The notes: generated by a model from the letters alone, not told the origin. DNA of 64,000 nt from Streptomyces sp. 1-11 (GCF_007176755.1 NZ_BJTV01000018.1:100784-164783); one strand, 5' to 3'. Numbered from the stretch's first letter, positions 1-9,582 are shown. Numbers and translations are program-made.

Positions 1-2
1 GG

Positions 3-311
3 GGCTTCGGCTGCTTCGGCATGGGCCTGGTGATCTCCTCGACCAGTGTGCTGCTGCTCAAGCTCTCCGCGCCCAGCCAGGCCGGCGCCAACTCGGCCGC
101 GCTCCAGATCTCCGACGCCCTCTCCAACGTCGTCCTGCTCGCGGCGACCGGCGCGGCCTTCGCGGCCCTGGGCGGCGGTGCGGCGGCCACCACGTCCACC
201 ACCGCGTCCGGCGGCTCGCACCCGGCCGCCTTCGCCGCCGTCTTCCTGCCGATGGCGGCGGTGGCGCTGGCCGGGGCGTGGGTGACGCGGCGGCTGCGGA
301 CCTCCGACTGA
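3..311 (+). CDS. C-terminal fragment of a membrane transporter, probably MFS
   Basis: The reading frame is open from the left edge to a TGA at 309-311, so only about the last 102 residues are in the window. The fragment has two or three hydrophobic segments separated by a short Ala/Thr/Gly-rich loop, and ends in a basic tail (TRRLRTSD). Helices starting GLVISSTSVLLLKLSAPSQA and ending in a positively charged cytoplasmic tail fit the last helices of an MFS drug or sugar transporter. The family call is an inference because the diagnostic N-terminal half lies outside the window. Confidence 0.6.
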   Translation, partial: GFGCFGMGLVISSTSVLLLKLSAPSQAGANSAALQISDALSNVVLLAATGAAFAALGGGAAATTSTTASGGSHPAAFAAVFLPMAAVALAGAWVTRRLRTSD

Positions 312-478
312 GACGGGGGGCCGCGGCGTTCTTACCGGGTCTCGCACGCCGACTGTGACGTGAGTCCCACCCGGGGGCGACGCGGCTTCGTTCGCGCGTC
401 GGCGCCGCCGGGGCGCCGGTAGGGTGGCCCGGTTGTCAGACGTAGCCGAGCCGTCCTACCCCTTGATCCACGGAGACC

Positions 479-2335
479 GTGACTACCACCGCCCGCCCGT
501 CACCCGCCGCCGCCCCCAACGGAGGGCCCGCCGGGCCCGCATCCATGACCGCTTCCTCCACGCACTCCCACCACCTCTCGCCGGCCTTCCCCGGCCGGGC
601 TCCCTGGGGCACCGCCGGCAAGCTGCGTGCCTGGCAGCAGGGGGCGATGCAGAAGTACATCCAGGAGCAGCCGCGCGACTTCCTCGCCGTCGCCACGCCC
701 GGCGCCGGCAAGACGACCTTCGCGCTGACCCTGGCCTCCTGGCTGCTGCACCACCACGTCGTGCAGCAGGTGACCGTGGTCGCGCCGACCGAGCACCTGA
801 AGAAGCAGTGGGCCGAGGCCGCGGCCCGGATAGGCATCAAGCTCGACCCCGAGTACAGCGCGGGCCCGCTCGGCAAGGACTACGACGGCGTCGCCGTCAC
901 CTACGCGGGCGTCGGCGTCCGCCCGATGCTGCACCGCAACCGGGTCGAGCAGCGCAAGACCCTCGTGATCCTCGACGAGATCCACCACGCCGGTGACTCC
1001 AAGTCCTGGGGCGAGGCGTGTCTGGAGGCGTTCGAGCCCGCGACCCGGCGGCTGGCGCTGACCGGTACGCCGTTCAGGTCCGACACCAACCCGATCCCCT
1101 TCGTCACGTACGAGGAGGGACAGGACGGCATCCGGCGCTCCGCCGCCGACTACACCTACGGCTACGGCAACGCCCTCGCCGACCACGTCGTCCGGCCCGT
1201 CATCTTCCTCTCCTACAGCGGCAACATGCGCTGGCGCACCAAGGCCGGCGACGAGATCGCCGCCCGGCTCGGCGAGCCGATGACCAAGGACGCCGTCAGC
1301 CAGGCCTGGCGCACCGCCCTCGACCCGCGCGGCGAGTGGATGCCCAGCGTGCTGCGCGCCGCCGACCAGCGGCTGACCGAGGTCAGGAAGGGCATCCCGG
1401 ACGCCGGAGCCCTGGTCATCGCCTCCGACCAGGAGTCCGCCCGCGCCTACGCCAAGCTCATCCGGGAGATCACCGGGACGAAGGCGACCCTCGTGCTGTC
1501 CGACGACGCCGGCGCCTCGAAACGGATCGACGACTTCAGCGGCGGCGACGACCGGTGGATGGTCGCGGTGCGCATGGTGTCCGAGGGCGTCGACGTGCCC
1601 CGGCTGGCGGTGGGCGTGTACGCCACCACCATCTCCACACCCCTGTTCTTCGCGCAGGCCGTCGGCCGCTTCGTGCGGTCCCGGCGGCGCGGCGAGACCG
1701 CGTCCGTGTTCCTGCCGACCGTGCCCGACCTGCTGACCTTCGCCAACGAGATGGAGAAGGAACGCGACCACGCCCTCGACAAGCCGAAGAAGGAGGGCGA
1801 GGAGGACCCGTACGCCGAATCCGAGAAGGAGATGGAGGAGGCGAACAAGCAGCAGGACGAGGACACCGGCGAGCAGGAGCAGTTCTCCTTCGAGGCGCTG
1901 GAGTCCGAGGCCGTCTTCGACCGGGTCCTCTACGACGGCGCCGAGTTCGGCATGCAGGCCCACCCGGGCAGCGAGGAGGAGCAGGACTACCTCGGCATCC
2001 CCGGCCTCCTGGAGCCCGACCAGGTGCAACTGCTGCTGCAGAAGCGGCAGGCCCGGCAGATCGCGCACAGCCGCAAGAAGCCGGACACCGAGGCCGACCT
2101 GCTGGAACTGCCCGCCGAACGCCGGCCGGTGGTCAGCCACAAGGAGATGATGGAGCTGCGCAAGCGGCTCAACACCCTGGTGAGCGCCTACGTCCACCAG
2201 AGCGGCAAGCCGCACGGTGTCATCCACACCGAGCTGCGCCGGGTGTGCGGGGGACCGCCCAGCGCGGAGGCCACGGCGGGGCAGCTGCGGCAGCGGATCG
2301 CCAAGGTGCAGGAGTGGGCCACCCGCATGAGGTAA
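479..2335 (+). CDS. DEAD/DEAH-box helicase, superfamily 2
   Basis: A 618-residue protein starting at GTG 479. Visible helicase motifs are Walker A ATPGAGKTT (Lys78), a DEIHH box at residues 166-170, LTGTPFRSD (motif III), and MVSEGVDVP followed by QAVGRFVRSRR (motifs V and VI). After about residue 420 comes an acidic, Glu/Lys-rich stretch, then a C-terminal helical region. This pattern fits the UvrB/ResIII-type SF2 enzymes that many Streptomyces carry as a single conserved copy. ATP-driven DNA or RNA remodelling is inferred; the specific substrate is unknown. It stands alone, with 300 bases before the next gene. Confidence 0.85.
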   Translation: MTTTARPSPAAAPNGGPAGPASMTASSTHSHHLSPAFPGRAPWGTAGKLRAWQQGAMQKYIQEQPRDFLAVATPGAGKTTFALTLASWLLHHHVVQQVTVVAPTEHLKKQWAEAAARIGIKLDPEYSAGPLGKDYDGVAVTYAGVGVRPMLHRNRVEQRKTLVILDEIHHAGDSKSWGEACLEAFEPATRRLALTGTPFRSDTNPIPFVTYEEGQDGIRRSAADYTYGYGNALADHVVRPVIFLSYSGNMRWRTKAGDEIAARLGEPMTKDAVSQAWRTALDPRGEWMPSVLRAADQRLTEVRKGIPDAGALVIASDQESARAYAKLIREITGTKATLVLSDDAGASKRIDDFSGGDDRWMVAVRMVSEGVDVPRLAVGVYATTISTPLFFAQAVGRFVRSRRRGETASVFLPTVPDLLTFANEMEKERDHALDKPKKEGEEDPYAESEKEMEEANKQQDEDTGEQEQFSFEALESEAVFDRVLYDGAEFGMQAHPGSEEEQDYLGIPGLLEPDQVQLLLQKRQARQIAHSRKKPDTEADLLELPAERRPVVSHKEMMELRKRLNTLVSAYVHQSGKPHGVIHTELRRVCGGPPSAEATAGQLRQRIAKVQEWATRMR

Positions 2336-2635
2336 AAGCTGCTGCGTGTGTGTACCTGCTGCGTGTGCGTATGGGGACGAATCCTGGCAGGCCGGATGCC
2401 GCACTGCCCGGATTCTGGACGGAGACTTCCGCTCAGCGAACCGGCTTCGCTACTGTCCCGCTACGCACACGCCCCGTGGCAGCGCCGCCGCGGAGCGCAG
2501 CCGTGAAGCGACATGGCCCGGAGCCGCCGGACCGTCCTGCCGACCGGCGGCCTCTGAAGCGCGTCGCCGTCGGGACTCGGTGTCGCATCCGTCGCTCCGG
2601 GGTCCGCCGACCTCACCGCCGAAGGAGTGGGCGTC
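2336..2635. other. Intergenic region before the IclR regulator
   Basis: No gene was recognised in these 300 bases. Just after the helicase stop the 12-base string CTGCTGCGTGTG occurs twice, about 16 bases apart, of unknown meaning. The 3' end carries the GAAGGAG ribosome binding site of the next gene. Reading frames that cross the region are GC-driven shadows. Confidence 0.5.
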
Positions 2636-3277
2636 GTGACCGCGGAGACCTCCCAGACGCTCGACCGGGGACTGCGTGTCCTCAAGCTGCTGGCCGACAC
2701 CGACCACGGGCTGACCGTCACCGAGCTTTCCAACAAACTGGGCGTCAACCGGACCGTGGTGTACCGGTTGCTCGCCACGCTGGAGCAGCACGCGCTGGTA
2801 CGGCGTGACCTCGGCGGGCGCGCCAGGGTCGGACTCGGGGTGCTGCGGCTCGGCCGGCAGGTGCATCCGCTGGTACGGGAGGCGGCGCTGCCCGCGCTGC
2901 GGTCGCTCGCCGACGACATCGGCGCGACGGCGCACCTGACGCTGGTGGACGGGACGGAGGCGCTGGCCGTCGCGGTGGTCGAGCCGACGTGGACGGACTA
3001 CCACGTGGCCTACCGGGCCGGTTTCCGGCACCCGCTGGACCGGGGGGCCGCGGGCCGGGCGATCCTCTCCGCCCGGCAGTCGCCGCAGACCGACCCCGGT
3101 TACACCCTGACGCACGGGGAGCTGGAGGCGGGCGCCTGCGGGGCGGCGGCGCCGCTGGTCGGGGTCACGGGGGTCGAGGGCAGCGTGGGCGTGGTGATGC
3201 TGGCGGACGCCGTGCCGGAGCGGGTGGGACCGCGGGTGATGGACGCGGCCCGGGAGGTCGCGGAGGCCCTGCGCTGA
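2636..3277 (+). CDS. IclR-family transcriptional regulator
   Basis: A 213-residue protein from GTG 2636, chosen because GAAGGAG at 2621-2627 lies about 8 bases upstream; an in-frame GTG at 2627 would overlap that site. The N-terminal winged helix (QTLDRGLRVLKLLADTDHGL then LSNKLGVNRTVVYRLL) is typical of IclR. The C-terminal effector domain includes HLTLVDGTEALAVAVVEP and a shortened end, so the protein is smaller than the usual 250-residue IclR. It probably senses a small aromatic or carboxylic metabolite. No adjacent catabolic gene identifies the ligand. Confidence 0.85.
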   Translation: MTAETSQTLDRGLRVLKLLADTDHGLTVTELSNKLGVNRTVVYRLLATLEQHALVRRDLGGRARVGLGVLRLGRQVHPLVREAALPALRSLADDIGATAHLTLVDGTEALAVAVVEPTWTDYHVAYRAGFRHPLDRGAAGRAILSARQSPQTDPGYTLTHGELEAGACGAAAPLVGVTGVEGSVGVVMLADAVPERVGPRVMDAAREVAEALR

Positions 3278-3319
3278 GCTGTGGTGGGCCGCCACCGGGG
3301 GGTCACGTAGATTGAATGC

Positions 3320-4111
3320 GTGCTCTCACGTCTCACGCGTCCCCAGGCCGTCGCCGTCTGCGCCCTGCCCGTCGTGGCCCTGCTCGCCACGGCGGTGTTC
3401 GCGCCGCTGCCGTTCTCGGTGGCGCAGCCCGGGATGACGGCGGACGTGCTCGGCAAGAACCGGAGCACCCAGGTGATCACCGTCAAGGGCGCGCCGGTCC
3501 GCGAGACCGGCGGGCAGCTGCGGATGACGACCATCGAGGCGACCGGCCCGGACACCCGGGTGTCGCTCGCGGACGTGCTCGGCAACTGGTTCCGCACCGA
3601 CCGGGCCGTGATGCCCCGGGACGCGGTCTACCCGAGCGGCAACTCCGTCAAGGAGATCGAGAAGTACAACGAGAAGCAGATGCGGCAGTCCCAGGACGCG
3701 GCAACCCGGGCGGCGCTCGACTACCTGGACCTGAGCCCCGACAAGGTCAAGGTGCGGCTGGAGCTCGCCGACGTCGGCGGGCCCAGCGCGGGGCTGCTGT
3801 TCACGCTGGGGATCATCGACACGCTGCACGGCGACGGCCACGGCGGCGACCTCACGGGCGGCCGCACCATCGCCGGGACGGGCACGATCGACGCCGCCGG
3901 CAAGGTCGGCGCGGTGGGCGGAGTGGCCCTGAAGACCCAGGCCGCCCGGCGGGACGGGGCCACCGTCTTCCTGGTGCCGAAGGCGGAGTGCGCCGACGCC
4001 AAGTCGGAACTGCCCAAGGGCCTGCGGCTGATCCCGGTGACCACGCTCAAGGGCGCGGTGAACTCCCTGGTGGCCCTGGAGAAGGGCGGGAGCGGGGTCC
4101 CGAGCTGCTAA
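3320..4111 (+). CDS. Membrane-anchored Lon-domain (S16) protease
   Basis: A 263-residue protein from GTG 3320. An N-terminal hydrophobic segment (residues 10-30) should anchor or export it. The second half is a Lon proteolytic domain without any ATPase: GGPSAGLLFTLG holds the predicted nucleophile Ser156, and GVALKTQAA holds the partner Lys205, spaced as in Lon Ser-Lys dyads. ATP-independent S16 proteases of this PDZ/YlbL type sit outside the membrane; the PDZ-like region would be residues 35-130. Its substrate is unknown. It follows the IclR gene on the same strand by 42 bases. Confidence 0.8.
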   Translation: MLSRLTRPQAVAVCALPVVALLATAVFAPLPFSVAQPGMTADVLGKNRSTQVITVKGAPVRETGGQLRMTTIEATGPDTRVSLADVLGNWFRTDRAVMPRDAVYPSGNSVKEIEKYNEKQMRQSQDAATRAALDYLDLSPDKVKVRLELADVGGPSAGLLFTLGIIDTLHGDGHGGDLTGGRTIAGTGTIDAAGKVGAVGGVALKTQAARRDGATVFLVPKAECADAKSELPKGLRLIPVTTLKGAVNSLVALEKGGSGVPSC

Positions 4112-4178
4112 GGCCTGTCTGACAAATCCCGCCGGGCCCCGGCCGGGCCGGCGCCGCGTCCCCGGTGCGGGCGCCGGC

Positions 4179-4649
4179 TCACTCGCCGGCGGCGGCCTGC
4201 TCCACCAGCGGGATGATCCGCAGCGGAACGGGGTTCTCCATGACGATCGCCGTGGAGGCCCGGACGATGCCGTCGAAGCCGACGACCAGGTCGATCACCC
4301 GCTGCAGGTCGGCGTTCGACCGTGCCACCAGCCGGCACAGCATGTCCCCGCTGCCGGTGGTGGTCAGCAGCTCCAGCACCTCCGGCACGGTCGTCAGGTG
4401 GGCTCGTACGTCGGCCCCCTGGCCCTGCCGGATCTGCAGCGTGGCGAACGCGGTGACCGGGTAGCCGAGGGCCGCCGGGTCCACCTGGGGGCCGAAACCG
4501 CGGATCACCCCGTTCGACTGCAGCCGGTCCAGCCGCGCCTGGACCGTGCCCCGGGCGACCCCGAGCCGCCGGGACATCTCCAGCACCCCGATCCGCGGTT
4601 CCCGCGCCAGCAGCACGATGATCCGGCCGTCCAGGCGATCGATCGCCAC
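4179..4649 (-). CDS. Lrp/AsnC-family transcriptional regulator
   Basis: A 156-residue regulator transcribed away from hppD. The N-terminal HTH (VLEMSRRLGVARGTVQARL, about residues 22-41) and the C-terminal RAM ligand-binding domain (TGSGDMLCRLVARSNADLQR) have the standard AsnC arrangement and length. Family members usually bind an amino acid and control a neighbouring operon as dimers or octamers. The divergent position opposite hppD suggests control of tyrosine or phenylalanine degradation, which is an inference. Confidence 0.9.
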   Translation of the reverse strand: MAIDRLDGRIIVLLAREPRIGVLEMSRRLGVARGTVQARLDRLQSNGVIRGFGPQVDPAALGYPVTAFATLQIRQGQGADVRAHLTTVPEVLELLTTTGSGDMLCRLVARSNADLQRVIDLVVGFDGIVRASTAIVMENPVPLRIIPLVEQAAAGE

Positions 4650-4772
4650 AGCACCTCCCGGGGATGGTCATCCTGTACAGAAAGCCCGCTGGTTCCGCCA
4701 TCGTGCTGAACACATTGCCCAGCGATTACGCGAACTATTGCGCACCTTGCAGGCCGGGTCCACCCTTCCGCT
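4650..4772. promoter_or_regulatory. Divergent promoter region between the AsnC-type gene and hppD
   Basis: These 123 bases must hold both promoters. The segment at about 4716-4745 is relatively A+T rich and contains imperfect inverted words (GCGATTACGCGAAC, then ATTGCGCA), a plausible AsnC-type operator. The match is to general symmetry only, not to a defined consensus. Confidence 0.4.
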
Positions 4773-5918
4773 ATGACGCAGACCACAGACCACGCTCCCG
4801 ACACCGCACGGCAGGCCGACCCCTTCCCGGTCAAGGGAATGGACGCGGTCGTCTTCGCCGTGGGCAACGCCAAGCAGGCCGCGCACTACTACTCCAGCGC
4901 CTTCGGCATGAAGCTGGTCGCCTACTCCGGACCGGAGAACGGCAGCCGGGAGACCGCGAGTTACGTGCTGGAGAACGGCTCGGCACGGTTCGTCCTCACC
5001 TCGGTGATCAAGCCGAGCACCCCCTGGGGCCACTTCATCGCCCAGCACGTGGCCGAGCACGGCGACGGCGTCGTCGACCTGGCCATCGAGGTGCCGGACG
5101 CGCGCGCCGCCCACGCCTACGCCGTCGAGCACGGCGCCCGCTCCGTCGCCGAGCCGTACGAGGTGAAGGACGAGCACGGCACCGTCGTCCTGGCCGCCAT
5201 CGCCACCTACGGCGAGACCCGCCACACCCTGGTCGAGCGCACCGGCTACGACGGCCCGTACCTGCCCGGCTACGTGGCCGCCGAGCCGATCGTCGAGCAG
5301 CCCGCCCAGCGCACCTTCCAGGCCGTCGACCACTGCGTCGGCAACGTCGAGCTCGGCCGGATGAACGAGTGGGTCGAGTTCTACAACAAGGTCATGGGCT
5401 TCACGAACATGAAGGAGTTCGTGGGCGACGACATCGCCACCGAGTACAGCGCGCTGATGTCGAAGGTCGTCGCGGACGGCACCCTCAAGGTGAAGTTCCC
5501 GATCAACGAGCCCGCGATCGCCAAGAAGAAGTCCCAGATCGACGAGTACCTGGAGTTCTACGGCGGCGCCGGCGTCCAGCACATCGCGCTGAACACCAAC
5601 GACATCGTGCAGACGGTGCGGACCATGCGCGCGGCCGGCGTCCAGTTCCTCGACACCCCGGACTCCTACTACGACACCCTCGGCGAGTGGGTCGGCGACA
5701 CCCGGGTCCCGGTCGACACCCTGCGCGAGCTGAAGATCCTCGCCGACCGCGACGAGGACGGCTACCTGCTGCAGATCTTCACCAAGCCGGTCCAGGACAA
5801 GCCGACCGTGTTCTTCGAACTGATCGAGCGGCACGGCTCGATGGGCTTCGGCAAGGGCAACTTCAAGGCCCTGTTCGAGGCGATCGAGCGCGAGCAGGAG
5901 AAGCGCGGCAACCTGTAG
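4773..5918 (+). CDS. hppD: 4-hydroxyphenylpyruvate dioxygenase
   Basis: A 381-residue enzyme that converts 4-hydroxyphenylpyruvate to homogentisate in tyrosine degradation using Fe(II) and O2. It has two glyoxalase/VOC-fold halves. The iron ligands read directly: His187 (VDH), His270 (GVQH) and Glu349 (FFELIERHG), the same numbers known for the S. avermitilis enzyme. The C-terminal helix (GKGNFKALFEAIEREQEKRG) that gates the active site is complete. ATG 4773 gives the family length. It is divergent from the AsnC-type regulator and converges on the downstream TPR gene with only 10 bases between stops. Homogentisate also feeds ochronotic brown pigment in Streptomyces. Confidence 0.97.
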   Translation: MTQTTDHAPDTARQADPFPVKGMDAVVFAVGNAKQAAHYYSSAFGMKLVAYSGPENGSRETASYVLENGSARFVLTSVIKPSTPWGHFIAQHVAEHGDGVVDLAIEVPDARAAHAYAVEHGARSVAEPYEVKDEHGTVVLAAIATYGETRHTLVERTGYDGPYLPGYVAAEPIVEQPAQRTFQAVDHCVGNVELGRMNEWVEFYNKVMGFTNMKEFVGDDIATEYSALMSKVVADGTLKVKFPINEPAIAKKKSQIDEYLEFYGGAGVQHIALNTNDIVQTVRTMRAAGVQFLDTPDSYYDTLGEWVGDTRVPVDTLRELKILADRDEDGYLLQIFTKPVQDKPTVFFELIERHGSMGFGKGNFKALFEAIEREQEKRGNL

Positions 5919-5928
5919 CGGCGTCCCC

Positions 5929-7425
5929 TCAGGACACGTCGTCCGGCGGGGGCTCGTCGGAGACCTTCCCGAGCCCCCGCAGCGCCTCCCGTGCCCGCGG
6001 TGCCCCGAGCGGCGAGAAGTACGGGTTGATCCGCAGCGCCTCCTCCAGGTGCCGCCGGGCCGGCCCGTCCTTGCCCAGCTCGCGTTCGACCATGCCCCGG
6101 TGGAACGCGTACAGGGCGCTGATCACACCGCCGCCCTTCGCCTTGTCCGTGGCGATCGAGACGTAGGTCAGCGCCTCGGTCTCCTCTCCCGCCCGGTACA
6201 GCGCCCAGCCGAGGGCGTCGGCCACCTCGATCCCGGGCTGGCGCCGCCACTCCGCGCGCAGCCGCTTCACCGCGTCGTCCGCGTCGGCGTGGTCCGCCTC
6301 GAACTGCCCGGTCAGCAGCTCCTCGTCGACCCCGCCCGCCGCCGACCGCCGGACGCGCTCGCGCAGCACGCCGTAACTCCGCTCGGCGTCGTCGGACCGT
6401 TTCAGCGACTCCTGCAGCTCGCCCAGCTCCAGCGCGTCCCGCGGGTCCGGCCGCTTGGCGAGGGCGGCCCGGTACACGGCGACCGCCTCGTCGGCGCGGC
6501 CCAGCGCGGCCAGCGTCCGGGCCTTCCCGGACAGCGCCGCCCGCTGGTCGGGATCCAGCCGCAGGGCCGCCTCGAAGTGCCGCAGCGCGTCCTCCCGGTC
6601 GCCCCGCTCCCAGGCGAGCTGCCCCACCCCGGCCAGGTACGCGGCCTGTTCGGCGGGGGTCCGGGCGGCCGCCGCCGCGTCCGTCAGCTGGGCCACGGAG
6701 TCCTCGCGCCAGCCACGGTCCCGGTAGACGGCCGAGGCCCGCGCCATCACCGCCGGCCGGTCCGCCGCCGCGGTGCGCAGCCGCAGCAGCTTGTCCAGGG
6801 CGCCCCGGGCCGCCTCGTAGTCGCCGAGCCCGGTGTAGGCCTCGATCAGCGGCGGGTACGCCGGCCAGCTCTTCGGGGTCAGCTTCAGCGCCTGCTCGCC
6901 GTACCCCTTCGCCGCCGGGAAGTCCCGCCGCGCGTTCGCCAGCGCGGCCAGCCCGCCCAGCGCCGCCGCCCGTTCGGCCGGCCGGGTGCCGGCGGCGTCC
7001 AGCGCGGTCCGCAGCGCCCGTTCGGCCCGCGGATAGTCCGCCGCGTCGGCGGCCCGCCGCCCCCGCTGCACGTACGCCGCTCCCAGCACCGCCCAGGCCC
7101 GCGCGTCCCGCGGCCGCGCCCGCACCGCGCTCTCCTGCCGGCCGATGAGCGCCGCGAGGTCCGGCAGCGCGGCCGGGACGCCGGTGGTGACCGCGGCCGC
7201 CGTCAGCGCGGGCGCCTGCGCCCGCGGCCCCGCGGCGGGGGGCGCCGCCCGCCGCGGTGCCGCGGGCTCGTGCGGCAGCAGCATCAGCGCCCCGCCCGCG
7301 GCGGCCGAGCCCGCCAGCACGGTGACCAGCAGGCGCCGCAGCAGACGCCGGGAACGGCGCGGCGGAGGCGGCCCGGCCGCCGCGGACGGACCGGGGCCGG
7401 AGCTGCCGTACTGTCGGATCTCCAT
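5929..7425 (-). CDS. Membrane-anchored tetratricopeptide-repeat protein
   Basis: A 498-residue protein from ATG 7425 (MEIRQYG); an upstream in-frame start at 7458 would add 11 residues. A basic run (PPPRRSRRLLRRLL) precedes one transmembrane segment (VTVLAGSAAAGGALMLL), so the body is predicted outside the cell. The rest is helical repeats of TPR type, e.g. ALRHFEAALRLDPDQRAALS, AVYRAALAKRPDPRD and HLEEALRINPYFSPLGA. It is probably a scaffold; no catalytic domain is seen. In S. coelicolor a similar TPR gene lies beside hppD (from memory). Confidence 0.8.
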   Translation of the reverse strand: MEIRQYGSSGPGPSAAAGPPPPRRSRRLLRRLLVTVLAGSAAAGGALMLLPHEPAAPRRAAPPAAGPRAQAPALTAAAVTTGVPAALPDLAALIGRQESAVRARPRDARAWAVLGAAYVQRGRRAADAADYPRAERALRTALDAAGTRPAERAAALGGLAALANARRDFPAAKGYGEQALKLTPKSWPAYPPLIEAYTGLGDYEAARGALDKLLRLRTAAADRPAVMARASAVYRDRGWREDSVAQLTDAAAAARTPAEQAAYLAGVGQLAWERGDREDALRHFEAALRLDPDQRAALSGKARTLAALGRADEAVAVYRAALAKRPDPRDALELGELQESLKRSDDAERSYGVLRERVRRSAAGGVDEELLTGQFEADHADADDAVKRLRAEWRRQPGIEVADALGWALYRAGEETEALTYVSIATDKAKGGGVISALYAFHRGMVERELGKDGPARRHLEEALRINPYFSPLGAPRAREALRGLGKVSDEPPPDDVS

Positions 7426-7517
7426 ACGGTTCACTGTGCGGCAGTACGCCGGGCACATCCGGGTGGCCCAAGGGCGGCACGGACGGGGTTCACACCGATG
7501 GCCCCGGGTGTCACGCT

Positions 7518-8924
7518 GTGATCGTGAGCCGTATCGAAGCGCCCCGCGACGAAGTGACGAGCAACCTCACCGACCTGCTGCTGGCCGGCCTGCCGCCGGA
7601 GGCCGTGCTGACCGATCCCGACGTCACGGCCTCCTACGCAAACGACATGGCGAGCTTCTGCCCCTCCGGCGCCCCGGCCGTGGTCGTGCTGCCGCGCACC
7701 GTGGAGGAGGTGCGGCACGTCATGCGGACCGCGACCGAGCTGCGCGTCCCGGTCGTCCCGCAGGGCGCCCGCACAGGACTGTCCGGCGGCGCCAATGCCA
7801 CCGACGGCTCCATCGTGCTGTCCCTGACGCGGATGGACCGGATCCTGGAGGTCAGCCCGGTCGACCGGATCGCCGTCGTCGAACCGGGCGTCGTCAACGC
7901 GGCGCTCTCCCGCGAGGTGGAGAAGTACGGCCTGTACTACCCGCCGGATCCCTCGAGCTGGGAGATGTGCACCATCGGCGGCAACATCGGCACGGCGTCC
8001 GGCGGCCTGTGCTGCGTGAAGTACGGGGTGACGGCCGAGTACGTGCTCGGCCTGGACGTCGTCCTCGCCGACGGCCGGCTGATGTCCACCGGCCGGCGCA
8101 CCGCCAAGGGCGTCGCCGGCTACGACCTGACCCGGCTCTTCGTCGGCTCCGAGGGCTCCCTCGGCATCGTCGTGCGGGCCGTGCTGGCGCTGAAGCCGAA
8201 GCCGCCCCAGCAGCTCGTGCTGGCCGCCGAGTTCGCCTCCTCGGCCGCCGCCTGCGACGCCGTCTGCCGGATCATGGAGGGCGGGCACGTGCCGTCCCTC
8301 CTCGAACTGATGGACCGTACGACCGTCAAGGCGGTCAACGACCTCGCCCACATGGGCCTGCCGGAGACCACCGAGGCGCTGCTGCTCGCCGCGTTCGACA
8401 CCCCGGACCCCGCCGCCGACCTCGCCGCCCTGGGCGCGCTGTGCGAGGCCGCCGGCGCCACCCAGGTGGTGCCCGCCGACGACGCCGCCGAGTCCGAACT
8501 CCTGCTGCAGGCCCGGCGGCTCTCGCTGACCGCGCTGGAGGCGGTCAAGGGCACGACGATGATCGACGACGTGTGCGTGCCCCGCTCGAAGCTCGGCGCG
8601 ATGCTGGAGGGCGTCGAGCGGATCGCCGCGAAGTACGGCCTGACCATCGGCGTCTGCGCGCACGCCGGCGACGGCAACACCCACCCCACCGTCTGCTTCG
8701 ACGCCCAGGACCCCGAGGAGTCCCGGCGGGCCCGCGAGTCCTTCGACGAGATCATGGCCCTGGGTCTGGAACTCGGCGGCACCATCACCGGCGAGCACGG
8801 AGTGGGCGTGCTCAAGAAGGAGTGGCTGGCCCGGGAGATCGGACCGGTCGGGGTGGAGATGCAGCGCGCGGTGAAGGGGGTCTTCGACCCGCTCGGCATC
8901 CTCAACCCGGGCAAGCTCTTCTGA
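7518..8924 (+). CDS. FAD-linked oxidase, GlcD / D-lactate dehydrogenase type
   Basis: A 468-residue protein from GTG 7518 (an in-frame GTG at 7524 is also possible). The N-terminal half is a PP-loop FAD-binding domain (VPVVPQGARTGLSGGANATDG, then CTIGGNIGTASGGLCCVKYG). The C-terminal half has the FAD-oxidase cap motifs CAHAGDGNTHP and GGTITGEHGVGVLKKEW. The ending FDPLGILNPGKLF is standard for the family. Likely oxidises a 2-hydroxy acid such as glycolate or D-lactate. No GlcE/GlcF partner lies nearby, so it is probably a stand-alone flavoprotein. Confidence 0.88.
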   Translation: MIVSRIEAPRDEVTSNLTDLLLAGLPPEAVLTDPDVTASYANDMASFCPSGAPAVVVLPRTVEEVRHVMRTATELRVPVVPQGARTGLSGGANATDGSIVLSLTRMDRILEVSPVDRIAVVEPGVVNAALSREVEKYGLYYPPDPSSWEMCTIGGNIGTASGGLCCVKYGVTAEYVLGLDVVLADGRLMSTGRRTAKGVAGYDLTRLFVGSEGSLGIVVRAVLALKPKPPQQLVLAAEFASSAAACDAVCRIMEGGHVPSLLELMDRTTVKAVNDLAHMGLPETTEALLLAAFDTPDPAADLAALGALCEAAGATQVVPADDAAESELLLQARRLSLTALEAVKGTTMIDDVCVPRSKLGAMLEGVERIAAKYGLTIGVCAHAGDGNTHPTVCFDAQDPEESRRARESFDEIMALGLELGGTITGEHGVGVLKKEWLAREIGPVGVEMQRAVKGVFDPLGILNPGKLF

Positions 8925-8935
8925 GCCGCCGGGCC

Positions 8936-9349
8936 TCACCGGGCGAGCAGCTCGTCGAGTTCGTCGTCGATGCCCAGCCGCCCGTCCTCGGTGCCCGGCG
9001 GCACCGCCCGCAGCGTCCGCTCCAGCCACGCGGACACCGGCGTGGCCGGCAGCTCCAGCAGGGCGTCGCCGTCCGGCGAACTCAGCGCGACCAGGACGGC
9101 GCCGCGGTCCTCCGCCTTCGTCGGCCACACCCGCACGTCCCCGTGCCCGCACGGCCGGAACACCCCCTCCACCAGGAGCTCCCGGGCGAACGTCCACTCG
9201 ACGGGGTGCTCGGAGTCGGTGTGGAAGGTGAGGTGCACGGCGTACGGGTCGCCGGACCGGTAACCGAGCCGGGCCGGCACCGGGACGCTGCGCCCGGGCG
9301 ACAGGACGAGCTGGATCTCCAGCTCCCGTTCCACCACGGTCTGCTGCAT
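8936..9349 (-). CDS. ssgG: SsgA-like sporulation and cell-division protein
   Basis: A 137-residue SsgA/SsgB-like protein. Diagnostic stretches are VVERELEIQLVL, YRSGDPYAVHLTFHTD, WTFARELLVEGV and GDVRVWP. These actinomycete-only proteins position septa and peptidoglycan enzymes in sporulating hyphae. The symbol rests on context: from memory the ssgG paralogue of S. coelicolor (SCO2924) lies next to an FAD oxidase and RDD genes, and SsgG affects correct septum placement. Convergent with the oxidase gene (11 bases between stops). Confidence 0.85.
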   Translation of the reverse strand: MQQTVVERELEIQLVLSPGRSVPVPARLGYRSGDPYAVHLTFHTDSEHPVEWTFARELLVEGVFRPCGHGDVRVWPTKAEDRGAVLVALSSPDGDALLELPATPVSAWLERTLRAVPPGTEDGRLGIDDELDELLAR

Positions 9350-9582
9350 GACCTGTGTTTCCTCTCTTCCGGGGCCGCTCGGACGTGGGCCCGCGCAGGG
9401 GGAGAGGGGACAGGGGCGCGGCCATTACGCGGGTCCGGGGAAGTTTCCCCGATCCGGTGCGCGGATCCGTGCACGCCGTTGCCCGGAAAGGGGTGGGTAC
9501 GGCGGGACTGGCGGTGCGGGATGCCCCGGTCTGATAGATGTGGAGCCCCTTACCACCCCCGAGCAGATACGGGACGACGGAC

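Noticed and set aside
6049..7521. 490-codon ORF on the plus strand opposite the TPR gene
   Set aside because: It is an Arg/Pro/Gly-rich shadow of a GC-rich gene with no ribosome binding site or recognisable motif; many similar long antisense ORFs occur in the window.
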